This document shows, in pieces, positions 1-9,000 of a stretch of 64,000 bases of DNA. The stretch spans positions 620,001 to 684,000 of the forward strand of contig JAGTXO010000004.1 of assembly GCA_019448385.1 (NCBI GenBank), written 5' to 3'. The notes beneath the pieces are model-generated. The model worked only from the letters and a program-made list of their open reading frames with translations, did not search any database and was not told where the DNA came from. The position numbers and the translations under genes are program-made. The DNA is from Diacronema lutheri. Its lineage: Eukaryota; Haptophyta; Pavlovophyceae; Pavlovales; Pavlovaceae. Each line of letters begins with the position of its first letter. Position 1 is the stretch's first letter.

Positions 1-2
1 CC

Positions 3-167
3 GGCGAGCTGAGCGCCGTGCTCGTCAGCTGCGCGAGCGCGCAGGCGGAGCTGCAGGAGCGCAGACTCGCTGCGGCCGAGTGGGTCGAGCTCGCGACGGG
101 CGCGCTCGTTACCGGCGCTGTCGCCGTCCTCGCATGCGCGCTCGTCATCGACGCGCGGGGGAGCTGA
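3..167 (+). CDS. C-terminal end of a membrane protein (partial)
   Basis: The last 54 codons of a gene that begins left of the window, ending in TGA at 165-167. What can be read is a short amphipathic helix rich in Ala, Glu and Leu, followed by one hydrophobic stretch (GALVTGAVAVLACALVI) and a short charged tail, so the protein probably ends with a C-terminal membrane anchor. The third codon position is almost always G or C, as in the clear genes nearby. The family cannot be named from so little. It converges on the isochorismatase-like gene, with 29 bp between the stop codons. Confidence 0.5.
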   Translation, partial: GELSAVLVSCASAQAELQERRLAAAEWVELATGALVTGAVAVLACALVIDARGS

Positions 168-196
168 CCATTTCGCCTGTCAGCCGGCGCCCCCTC

Positions 197-1179
197 CTAG
201 TGCGCCTCGAGCGGCTCATTGGGCCTCAACTTCAACAGGCCGGCAATGGGCTTAAAATGCGCGTGCTCCTTGCCGCGGATCAGCTCCATCAGGACCGACT
301 CGCTGGTCGTGAGGAACGCGCCCGCCTGCTGCAGCCGCGCGAACGCGACGGCGCGGTCGGCGACGAGCTGCGAGCTGACGCCGTCGACGAGGATGTGCAC
401 GTCGTAGCCCTGCTCGAGCAGGTCGAGCGTCGTCTGCTGCACGCAGACATGAGCCTCCAGGCCGAAGAGCACCGCCGAGCGGCGCGCGCGCACGTCGGCC
501 GAGTGGAGCCATTCTCGCACGGCGGGCGAGAGCATTGTGAAGCACGTCTTCTCCGCCTGTCAGGCGATGCGCGGGCGCGCGTGGCGGCGGGCGAGGCGAA
601 GGCAGCGAGCGGCGCCGACGGCGGCGGCGAGGACGCGGCGGACAGCGCAACGGTGAGCGCACGCGAGGCGCCGCGAGTGAGCAAGGCCGCAGGCGCCGCC
701 GTCGCCGCTGCCGCGCGCCGGGCCCGCTCTCGCCCACGTCCGCGCGTTGCGCGCTGTGCGCCTCGGCCAGATCGTTTCTGCCTCATGGGTGGTCGGTGCA
801 GATCTTGGTTTGTTGGGTTGGTGTCGTCACGGGCGACACAGCTTGTGAACGAGATTGGGATGGGTGGTGGGACGCGGGGCCCGGCCACGGCATGCGCCGC
901 CAGCCGGCTAGTGGCGCGCGCGCGCACACACACCTTGAGGCAGCCGGTGATGTCGAGCTCCTCCACAGTCCGCTTAAGCCCTTTGGGGTACTGCTCGGTG
1001 ACGACCACGGGTATGGACAGCGTGCGCGCCGCGTCGAGCATGCGCTGCGCGGTGTGCACCACCGCGGGGAAGCGGTGGATCACGCCCCGGAACGCCTCCT
1101 GGATGTCACAGCAGAGGAAGACCGTCCGGGCGGGCTCGAGCCGTCCGAGGCGCATGGCGGCAACGCGACCCCCTGCCAC
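197..1179 (-). CDS. Isochorismatase-like cysteine hydrolase (ISOC1/2 type), two exons
   Basis: A cysteine hydrolase of the isochorismatase fold. The eukaryotic ISOC1/ISOC2 group has no well established substrate. Exon 1 is 1179-934 and exon 2 is 556-197, both in phase 0. The 377-nt intron starts GTGTGTGTG and ends ACAG. The spliced product is 201 residues, the usual ISOC2 size. The putative triad is visible: Asp in [10 protein letters not shown], Lys in EQYPKGL, and Cys in [11 protein letters not shown]. The join reads LDITGCLK then AEKTCFTML, matching the family, where the strand before EKTxFSM follows this helix. No targeting signal is evident, so it is probably cytosolic. The start ATG at 1179 is the only in-frame ATG ahead of the first beta strand. 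Confidence 0.85.
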
Positions 1180-1351
1180 AGACTAGGCTCCGGACTATGA
1201 TCGCTGTCCGGTGCTTTTGCAACCGTGCTGCAACCGCTTTAAAGAACATCGAACTTTCAACTTTGGTCCAGGTTCGGGAGGTTCCTGCTGCTGGCCCAAG
1301 AGGGCAAACGAAGCGTGTATCGGCGTTCGGGGCTCCAAAGCATCAACGGGG

Positions 1352-2602
1352 ATGACGGTGGTGCGAGGCATCACGCACGCGCGGTCGGACCGCACGGTGA
1401 AGGGCGAGGATGCAACGTCAGTTGCGGTGCTCTTCTTTGCCGACGGCCCGCCCGTGCAGTACTTCGCCGTCTTTGACGGCCACGGCGGCGCGGCCGCCGC
1501 CAAGCTGTGCGCGGAGGAGCTCCACGGGCGCGTCGTGCACGCGTTTGAGCGCAACGCGCCGGGCGAGGCGGCAGGCGACTTTGACGCACGCCTAGGCCGT
1601 GCGTGCACGCAGGCGTTTGACTGGGCGGAAGACGTGCTCCGCAAAGCGCACTCGTCGCACGGCACGACGGCGACGTGCGTCTTTGTCGCGCCTGACGCCG
1701 TGTACGTGGCAAACGTGGGCGACTCAGCCGCCTTCCTCTTCACGCCGGACGGCGAGCGGCGCGTGCTCATCAAGGATCATCGCGTCGACGAATGCAGCCC
1801 GCGCGAGCGCGAGCGCGTTATCGCCGGCGGCGGCGAGATCAGACCTGCACGCAACATGCGTGGCGTTCCGCACGGCCCGGCGCGCATCTTCCCCGGCGGG
1901 CTGATGATGACGCGCAGCGTCGGCGACATGGGCGCGTCGGCGACAATCATTGCCACGCCGGCCGTCCAACGCTTTGATTACCCACGCGACGGCGGCACGA
2001 TCGTGCTCGCGAGCGACGGCCTGTGGGACTTTGTCCCGCTCGAGCTGATCGACGGCCTCGTGCGCGCGTCCGCGAAGCCGACGCTCGGCGTGCGCTGGCT
2101 TTCGCAGGCGCTCCTCAAGGTGGCCAAGCACCGCAACGCTGACCTCGACGACGTGTCCATCGTCTGCATCACGCTTGACGCCAAGGCTGAGCCGCGCAGG
2201 CGCTCTTGGTTTGGCGCGCCTGCTGCGGTCGCGACCTCGCCCGAGCGCGAGTGGAGCTCGTCGCCCTCGCTTGGCGTGCGCTCGCGCTGGCTCGCGGCGC
2301 TAACGCCCGGATCAGCCAAGGTGCGCGCCGAGCCCGCCGGCGGTCCGACGCCGTGGCAGCCCAAACGTCTCGTGCCCACTTTTGTTGCCCGCTTCAAGCG
2401 CGCGCGCAGCGGGCTGAGCGCGGCGGCTTCCCCACTGCGCAATTCAGCGCCGGCGCAGGTGGTCGGCGGCTCGGCCTGGTGCGTGCCCGAATTTTCGCTG
2501 CCCGACGGCGCGGACTCGCGCCAAATGCCCTCGGCATTTGCGCGGCAAACAAGTGCGCCGCTGTGCGCGGCTGCAGTGCTGCATCCGGAGGTGGCGGCGT
2601 GA
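1352..2602 (+). CDS. PP2C-family protein serine/threonine phosphatase
   Basis: A metal-dependent Ser/Thr phosphatase (PPM/PP2C). From the ATG at 1352 it is 416 residues; the frame stays open upstream to a GTG at 1211, but no earlier ATG exists. The PP2C core fills about residues 5-290: KGED near 18-21 and FDGHGG at 41-46 carry metal-binding acidic residues, then GTTATCVFV, VANVGDSAAF, MTRSVGDMG near 185-193 and LASDGLWDF near 219-227, where the Asp binds metal. The C-terminal 125 residues are low-complexity, basic and Ser/Pro/Ala-rich, with no known domain. No intron is needed. It is divergent from the isochorismatase-like gene (172 bp between start codons). Its substrate cannot be told. Confidence 0.92.
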   Translation: MTVVRGITHARSDRTVKGEDATSVAVLFFADGPPVQYFAVFDGHGGAAAAKLCAEELHGRVVHAFERNAPGEAAGDFDARLGRACTQAFDWAEDVLRKAHSSHGTTATCVFVAPDAVYVANVGDSAAFLFTPDGERRVLIKDHRVDECSPRERERVIAGGGEIRPARNMRGVPHGPARIFPGGLMMTRSVGDMGASATIIATPAVQRFDYPRDGGTIVLASDGLWDFVPLELIDGLVRASAKPTLGVRWLSQALLKVAKHRNADLDDVSIVCITLDAKAEPRRRSWFGAPAAVATSPEREWSSSPSLGVRSRWLAALTPGSAKVRAEPAGGPTPWQPKRLVPTFVARFKRARSGLSAAASPLRNSAPAQVVGGSAWCVPEFSLPDGADSRQMPSAFARQTSAPLCAAAVLHPEVAA

Positions 2603-2724
2603 GCGGTGAGCCCCCCTTCAAATTTTTTTTTTTACCGTCCTGTGACCTGTCGTCTCGTGGCACAAAGGTGCACGACACGACGGACGTGGCGCCCGCGCGA
2701 CCGCCCGCTGGCACGCGCCGCGCG

Positions 2725-5496
2725 TCAGTCGAGCTCGGCGGCGAGGTGGAGGACGGCTGCCTCGAACGAGCCGAGCGGCGCGCGCGACATGCCCGCGCCA
2801 ATCTGCCCGATCCCCGCCTGCTTGTGCGCGATGCCCGTGTTGATTGCCGGCCGCTGGCCGTAGAGCACGACGCGAGCCACGTCGAGAACCATCGGCATGC
2901 CCGCCCAGTCGAGCGCGGGAATCGTCTGCTCGTCCCACAGGCCGGGCGCGGCGTAGATGCGAGCGGCCTCGGCCGTGTACCGCAGCGCGTCCGCCGCCGT
3001 GCCGCCGACAAAGGCGAGCAGCGCCGGCGCCGCCGCCATCGCGGGCGCACCAAAGCCGAGGGTCTCGGTAATCGCCGAGTCGCCCAGGTCGCGGCACGCG
3101 TCCTCCGCGCCGTAGCCGGCGAACCAGACGGCGGAGGGCACGTTTGGCGATTGCGCCTCGAACCAAGCGTCGCCCGGCAGCGGCACGTGCTGCGGCGGCG
3201 CGTCGCCCGTCGCCGCCGCCGCCGTGCGCGCGCGCTTGGGCCGCGCCGCCGGCGGTGCGTCGGCGGCCGTTGACGTTGGCTCGGCGTCGTGCATGAGCGC
3301 GCGCGCGCCCGCGACGCGCACGCCAAAGTTGATGCCGTTGCGGCAGAGCGCGGTGCAGATCGTGCAGTGCGGCACGCCCGCGACCGCGTCGAGCGCGAGC
3401 TTGCACGCCGCCATCGCGCAGTTGAGGCCAAAGTGCGCGTTGCCGCTCATGAAGGCGAGTGATCGTGCCGCAGCGTCCGCCGTCGGAGGGTCGGCGCGCG
3501 CCGGCTTGCCCTTTGACTTTGATGCGCTCGCGGGCGTCGGCGGCGCGTTGCCGGCGCCGACGAGCGCCGGAGCGAAGGCCTGCACGAGCAGCGACGTGAT
3601 CGCCTTGCACCTGCGCGCCGCGGCGGCACGCGCGCGCGCGAGCGCGAGGCGTGCAGCGCGGGCGGCGCGGCGATTGTGCGGCTGAGGCGTGGGAGGCGTC
3701 GGTTGGGCGCCGCAGCGCTGGAGCGCGCGGTGTGTGGCAAGGACGCGCACTGGCGCGCACCGGTTGTGCCCCTCGTCGCCCATGCCGAGCGCCGCGCCGA
3801 GGATTGGCCGAAGGGCAAGGCCAGCGACAGGCGCGTCGCCCTTGGGCGCGCCGGGGGGCGGCTGCGCGGCCATGGTGAGAAGCGCGCCGTCAAGGGCGGG
3901 CGCGAGCGAGTCGGCCATGAAGCGCAGGCGCTCGAGCACGGCCTCCGAGTGCGCGCCGAACCGGAGCACCTGCCCGAGGCCCTCGTTGAGGTTGCAGAAC
4001 GCGACGGCGCCGCGCGGCGCCGCCGCCGGCGCGGCGGCGAGCTCAGCCGCGCGCGCCGCGCCGCCGCCACGCTCGCCGCCGTCGACGCAGACCCAGACGG
4101 GCATCGACGGCGAGATGACGCCCGACATGGGCCCAACCGCGCGCCGCGTATGGCACGGCGCAAAGGCGACGCCGCCATTGCGCGCGAGCGCCTCGGCCTC
4201 GTCCGCGCTCGCCGCCCATCCCTCAAACAGAATGGCGCCGATGATCGCACCGCGCATCGGCCCGCACATCGCGGCGAAGCCGCCGGCGAGGGGCGGGCCG
4301 GCGTGCAGGATCAGCTTGGGCGCCTGCGCCGCCGAGCGCGCGCCGTGTATCGCCTCCCACGCCGGCCGGACGCGCGCGAGCACCGGCCAGACGGCGGCGA
4401 GCGTGGCGCACGCCGCGGCGTTCGCCGCCGCAACCTTGGGCGAGGCGAGGAGCTTGAGCGCCGCGGCGTGCGCGTCGGCGCTCACGCCTGGCGGGCACGG
4501 CTGCGCACCCGGCGCCGCCGTCAGCTTGTGCGCCGCCGCGCTCGTGCCGGCGGTGCCACCCGCGAGCCCGAGCACGAGCTGCTCGCCGTGCTCGTCGAGG
4601 CTCATCACGCCGCCGCCGGCGCCGTCGACGCCGTCGTCGTGCGCGTCGGCGCCGGACGCACCGCGCGCGCCAAGTGCGCCGAGCGCGCCGTACACCGCGC
4701 CCGCGAGCCCGGCGCGCGCGACGAGCGCCGCCACCTCGTCGTCGTCGTACTGCCGCGCCGCGCGCGCAACGGCGCACGTGCGCGCGGCGGGCGTCGCGAG
4801 GACCGCGCGCGCCTTGGCGGTGGCGGCCGAATCGAGCGAGGCCTCGGCGGCGCGCAGCGCGGCATCGAGCGCACCGCCGCTCAGCGCGTCGGGCGCCGCG
4901 CCCGCGCCCGTGAGCCCGGCGAGACCGTGCGGGAACTGCGTGAGCTCGTACTCGTCCGCAGCGGACGCGCCCTCGCCCGCGCGCGCGCTCGCCATCGGCA
5001 CAAAGCTCGGGGCGCGGAAGCAGCTGACGACGGTGGGTACGGCCACTTCAACTGGCGGCGCGCCGCTGTCGCCCTCGCCACCGTCGCCCGCCGCCGCCGC
5101 CGCCGCCTCGAGCAGCGCGCGCACCGCCGGCGACGTCTCCGCAGCGCGCAGATCGACGCGCACGCAGTCGGGCGCGATCGCAAGGTAGCGCGGCTCACCG
5201 AGAAGCGCGCGAAGCACCGCGCGCTCGTCGACGAGGTACAGATGGTACAGGTTCGCGTCGGCGCGCTCGCCCGTCACGACGCACGCGGGGTTGCACCGCG
5301 CGGCTGCCGGCGGCGGTATGTGCTCGCGGCAGCCGTGCTCCTTCACGTCAACGTATGCCTTCACGCCGCGAACCACGGCGGCGCCAACGAGAACGGCGGG
5401 CGTCTGCGCGTGATCGAGGTTTGCGCGCAGCTCGAAACCGTCCTGAAGCGTGCCCGAGACGGCGAGGAAGACGCGGCGGCGCTCGTTCGGGGCCAT
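2725..5496 (-). CDS. DUF1116 (AllG/YlbE-like) protein with a long novel N-terminus
   Basis: The C-terminal half (from about residue 390) is a clear DUF1116 domain: KLILHAGPPL, MCGPMRGAIIGAILFEGWA, AVGPMSGVISPSMPVW, FCNLNEGLGQVLRFG, GDSAITETLGFG and INTGIAHKQAGIGQIGAGM. In bacteria the relative YlbE (AllG) works with FdrA and YlbF in oxamate carbamoyl transfer during allantoin breakdown; that role here is inference. A 150-nt GTGCG...GCGCAG intron (3760-3611) is stop-free and in frame; removing it restores GHNRCKAITSLL, the family's CHNR motif. The spliced protein is about 873 residues. The first about 390 residues are Ala-rich and not recognised as FdrA or anything else. ATG is at 5496. No partner subunit gene lies nearby. 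Confidence 0.85.
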   Translation of the reverse strand: MAPNERRRVFLAVSGTLQDGFELRANLDHAQTPAVLVGAAVVRGVKAYVDVKEHGCREHIPPPAAARCNPACVVTGERADANLYHLYLVDERAVLRALLGEPRYLAIAPDCVRVDLRAAETSPAVRALLEAAAAAAGDGGEGDSGAPPVEVAVPTVVSCFRAPSFVPMASARAGEGASAADEYELTQFPHGLAGLTGAGAAPDALSGGALDAALRAAEASLDSAATAKARAVLATPAARTCAVARAARQYDDDEVAALVARAGLAGAVYGALGALGARGASGADAHDDGVDGAGGGVMSLDEHGEQLVLGLAGGTAGTSAAAHKLTAAPGAQPCPPGVSADAHAAALKLLASPKVAAANAAACATLAAVWPVLARVRPAWEAIHGARSAAQAPKLILHAGPPLAGGFAAMCGPMRGAIIGAILFEGWAASADEAEALARNGGVAFAPCHTRRAVGPMSGVISPSMPVWVCVDGGERGGGAARAAELAAAPAAAPRGAVAFCNLNEGLGQVLRFGAHSEAVLERLRFMADSLAPALDGALLTMAAQPPPGAPKGDAPVAGLALRPILGAALGMGDEGHNRCAPVRVLATHRALQRCGAQPTPPTPQPHNRRAARAARLALARARAAAARRCKAITSLLVQAFAPALVGAGNAPPTPASASKSKGKPARADPPTADAAARSLAFMSGNAHFGLNCAMAACKLALDAVAGVPHCTICTALCRNGINFGVRVAGARALMHDAEPTSTAADAPPAARPKRARTAAAATGDAPPQHVPLPGDAWFEAQSPNVPSAVWFAGYGAEDACRDLGDSAITETLGFGAPAMAAAPALLAFVGGTAADALRYTAEAARIYAAPGLWDEQTIPALDWAGMPMVLDVARVVLYGQRPAINTGIAHKQAGIGQIGAGMSRAPLGSFEAAVLHLAAELD

Positions 5497-6012
5497 CGGA
5501 GCGGGCGAAAATTGCTCGAGGCGGGATTTGCGCCCGCTGTGACACGAGACACACGAGTCTTTTCACTTTTGCGACCTTTTAAAGTTTTTGGGGGATTTTT
5601 AGGGAATGTATAGATGGTCAAGCCAAATCCGATCAGGGGCACGTAGAGCGCCCCGAGTGCAGCGCGGGCCGTTCGGAAGGACGTCCTTGTGAGGGAGCTC
5701 TTCGCGTTTGGCGAGCGGGGGAGCACGACGCGCAGCGTTGCTGCGGCGGCGTGCGGGCGGCGAGCAGCGGTCGGGCTGCTCGCGACGAGGCCGGAGCAGA
5801 CGGCGCCGTGGCCGCCGGCGCAGGTGACGCGCGCCGACGAGCCGTAGCAAGCGTCCGTGATCCGCACGGCGGTTGGAGCGGGCCGGCTGGTGCGGCTCGC
5901 TCGGCCACGGGTGGCGGCGTGCACGGGCGTGCCGAATGCGGTACGCGTCGCCAGCCGCGCGCGACCTGGGCAGAGCCCGCAAAGCGTCACCGCTGCGTGG
6001 CTCGGCCGTGCG
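5497..6012. other. Spacer between the DUF1116 gene and the Fanzor-like gene
   Basis: About 515 bp with no gene I can support. On the minus strand one frame gives a hydrophobic, aromatic stretch (ALGALYVPLIGFGLTIYTFPK, about 5670-5605) that looks coding, but it has no convincing start and no natural stop, since it runs on into the DUF1116 gene. AT-rich sequence (5555-5610) lies next to the DUF1116 start and may be its promoter. This is also the 3' side of the Fanzor-like gene, where TnpB-family loci usually encode their guide RNA; no such RNA can be recognised by eye. Confidence 0.4.
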
Positions 6013-9000
6013 TCAACGCCGGCCGCGCGTCGGCCCGCGCGCGCTGCCGCCGCCGGCACTGGCGCTGGCAGCTCCGCGGGCGGGGGTGCGGGCGCGAGAG
6101 CCGCCGCCGCCACCGTCGCCGCGCCCGCCGCCGTCGTCGCCACCGCCGTCGCCGCCGCCGCCTCCCCCGCCGTCATCGTCGTCGTCGCCACCGCCGCCTC
6201 CGTCGCCGTCGCCGTCACCGTCGCCCTCGCTGCCGCCGCCGTCGCCGCTGCCGTCGTCGTCGTCGTCGCCGTCGCCCTCGTCGTCGCCCTCGTCGTCGCC
6301 GTCGTCCTCGTCGTCGCAGTCGTCGCCCTCGCCGTGCACCATGCGCTCCTCACGCTCCCACACCTCGCCGCGCGCCCACCAGGCGAGCACGAGGGCAAAG
6401 CGCTCAGGCGTCGACGTGGTGTCGCGCCCGGCCGCGTGCGCCGCCATGTCGTGCACGTCGTAGAAGATGTTGCGCGCGGCGTTGTAGTCGCGGTGCACGG
6501 GCTTCTTGCCGCCGTTGCACGCCGGGCAGATGACGAGCGCGTGCACCGTGCGCGTGCCGCCCTTTGCCACGGGCAGGCGCGGGTTCTGCGCGAGCTCCGC
6601 GCCGCAGCGCTGCAGCCTGCCGCCCTTGGCGAGCCGCGGCATCGAGCAGTGCATCGACGTGTACGGCTCGGGCACGAAGACGGCCGCGACGCCGCGCCGC
6701 CGCAGCTCGCGCAGCAGCCCCACCTGGAAAGCGGGCGGCGCGCCCTTGGGCTGCGCGCCCTTGTGGTCGCGCAGCCACTTGCCCACGCACACGAGCAGCC
6801 GGTCGCGCGTCACGCCGTCGACGCAGTGCGCCGCGATGAGCGCCTCGGCGACGCGCGCCGCGTTGGACCGCCCGCCGCTGTCGCGCCGCCAGCGCTCCTT
6901 CCGGCGCGCCGGCGCGTCGTACACGTGCTCGGCGGCGCGCTCGCGCACCCGCGCGCTCTCGCGGTGGAAGGCGAGGAACTCGCCCTCGCCGAGCACCTTG
7001 GCGCTGTGCGCCTCGCCAAGCCGCGCCTCGTCCGCCTCCACGCTGAACTCACCGCCGCGCCCGTCCTTGCGCACGCGCCGCCGCGCCGCGTTGGTCTTGG
7101 CCGTCTCGCGCGCAAAGCCCGCGGCGCGCGCGCGCGCGCGCTGCGTGAACTGCCGCCAGACGGCCGCCCGCCCGACGTGCGCAGAGTAGGTGGTGATGTT
7201 GCCCATGTTCGGGTCGGCCGCGACGACGACCGCCTCCTCGACGTCGATCGCCCGCCGCAGCTCGGAGCCGAGCGCGACGGCGATGCGCCCGTCCGGCCGG
7301 CGCCAGCGGTGCAGGACGCCCGAGCCGCCGGCCGGCGCCTGCGCCTTCGGCACGAGGACGGTCCCGACGGCGTGCACGGCGACGCCATCTGTCACCACCG
7401 ACTTGACGGGCTGCCGGCCCGGGAGCGGCACGCGCGGCAGCGGCGCGAGGCCAACCCACGAGCGCCGCGCGTGCCACTGCAGATCGGCCGGCGGCCGCTC
7501 GCGCCCGGCGTAGTCGAAGACGCGGTTGGAGATGTCGAAGCGCGTCGCGAAGACCGCGTACCTGACGCGCACGTCCGACATCGGCGGGGTGTTGCCGTTT
7601 GTGCCTCCCCACTTGATCGGCTCGCCATCGTGGTCGCGCAGGTCCAGCGCCTTGAGCCGCGCGCGCAGCTCCTTGCGCTCGTCGTCCGGGAGCGTCTCCC
7701 AGATGGCGTTCGCGTTCAGGCGCACGTTGCGCGGCACCTGCGCGCAGCGCGCGGCGCGCGAGCGCGCGGGCGCGTGACCAACCTGGCCGCGGGGCGGCGC
7801 GCACGGCGGCGGCGCGCGCGCTTGGGCGCTCGGCGGCGGCAGCGGCAGCCGCGCCTCGCGCGCACATTGTGCGTGCGCAGCGGCGCCACATTATACCGCG
7901 GCGGCCGGCCGGTCAGCTGCGTGTGGATGTGCGCGAGCCGGCAGAGCAGCGCCTGCCCCTTGGCCACGTGCTGCAGGTTGCGGATCTGCACGAGGAAGTA
8001 GCGCGTCGTGTGCCGGTCGTAGTTCCACCTGCCCGTGGGCGTGCACTTGTAGTCGATCTTGTGGAGGACCATGTCGGGCAGGTGGCGGTCGAGCGCGGTG
8101 GGGCAGCCGACGCGCGCGCCCTCCACGTCGCCGCGCAGCAGCCGCTCGCACAGCTCGCGCACGCGCGCGTTTCGCTGCATCTCGGGCAGCGCGACGAGCG
8201 CCTCGTCGCGCTCGACTGCCGCGCGGACGACGTCGCGGAGCAGCCCGTTCACGACGCGCGATGGGTGCATCAAGCACGCGGTGGACACCTGCGTCGCCTC
8301 CTCCCTGAGGATGCTCGCGAGGCCCACCGCGCAGACGGGCTGGACGCCCTCGGCCATCTCGCCGACGGCGCGCGCCGTCGCCGCCTTGGTCTGCGCGGCG
8401 GCTTGCTCGGCGGGCTTGCCTCGCGGCGCTGCACCGTACGTGCTCTCGTCCTTGTGCCAGCCGATGGCCGAGAAGATCGCAAGGACGGTTCCCTTGTCCA
8501 TCGTGGTCGACGTGTGCACGCTGGTCGACGGGCCGCCCGACGCCGCGCCGGCGGCCTGCGCGCTCGCCACCGCAGCCTCGTCGCGCACCACCTTGTTGAT
8601 GACGCGGTACGCCTGTGTCGTGAGCCTGTGCACGGCCGCCGCGATGCGCCGCAGCTCCTTCCGCGCACCGGGCTGCGCCGTCACCGCCTGCGGCCCCGCG
8701 TTGAGCGTCGAGCGCTTGACGACGAAGCCCGGGAGCACGCTGCCGCGCGTGCGCGCCGTCGCGCCGCCGGCGGCGCGCGCGCTCGGCGCAGCGGGCTCGT
8801 CCACGCGCGCGCTCTCGACTGCGCGCGCGCGGGGAACGCTCGGCGCGCGCGCGCCCGCGGCGCCGCGCGCGCTCGCGGCGGCACCCGCCGCGGCGCGCTT
8901 GCCCGCGGCGCCCGACACGCCGTGCGCGCGAAGCGGCGCCGACGCCGATGCCGACGCCGCGCCCGCGCCGCCGCTGCCGCTGCCCGATCCGCCCGCGCGC

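Noticed and set aside
3676-5613. A 645-codon plus-strand open frame
   Set aside because: Antisense to the DUF1116 gene and composed almost wholly of Arg, Ala and Gly codons.
5857-8001. A 714-codon plus-strand open frame
   Set aside because: It is antisense to the Fanzor-like gene, is Arg/Ala/Val-rich without any motif, and exists only because stops are rare at this GC content.
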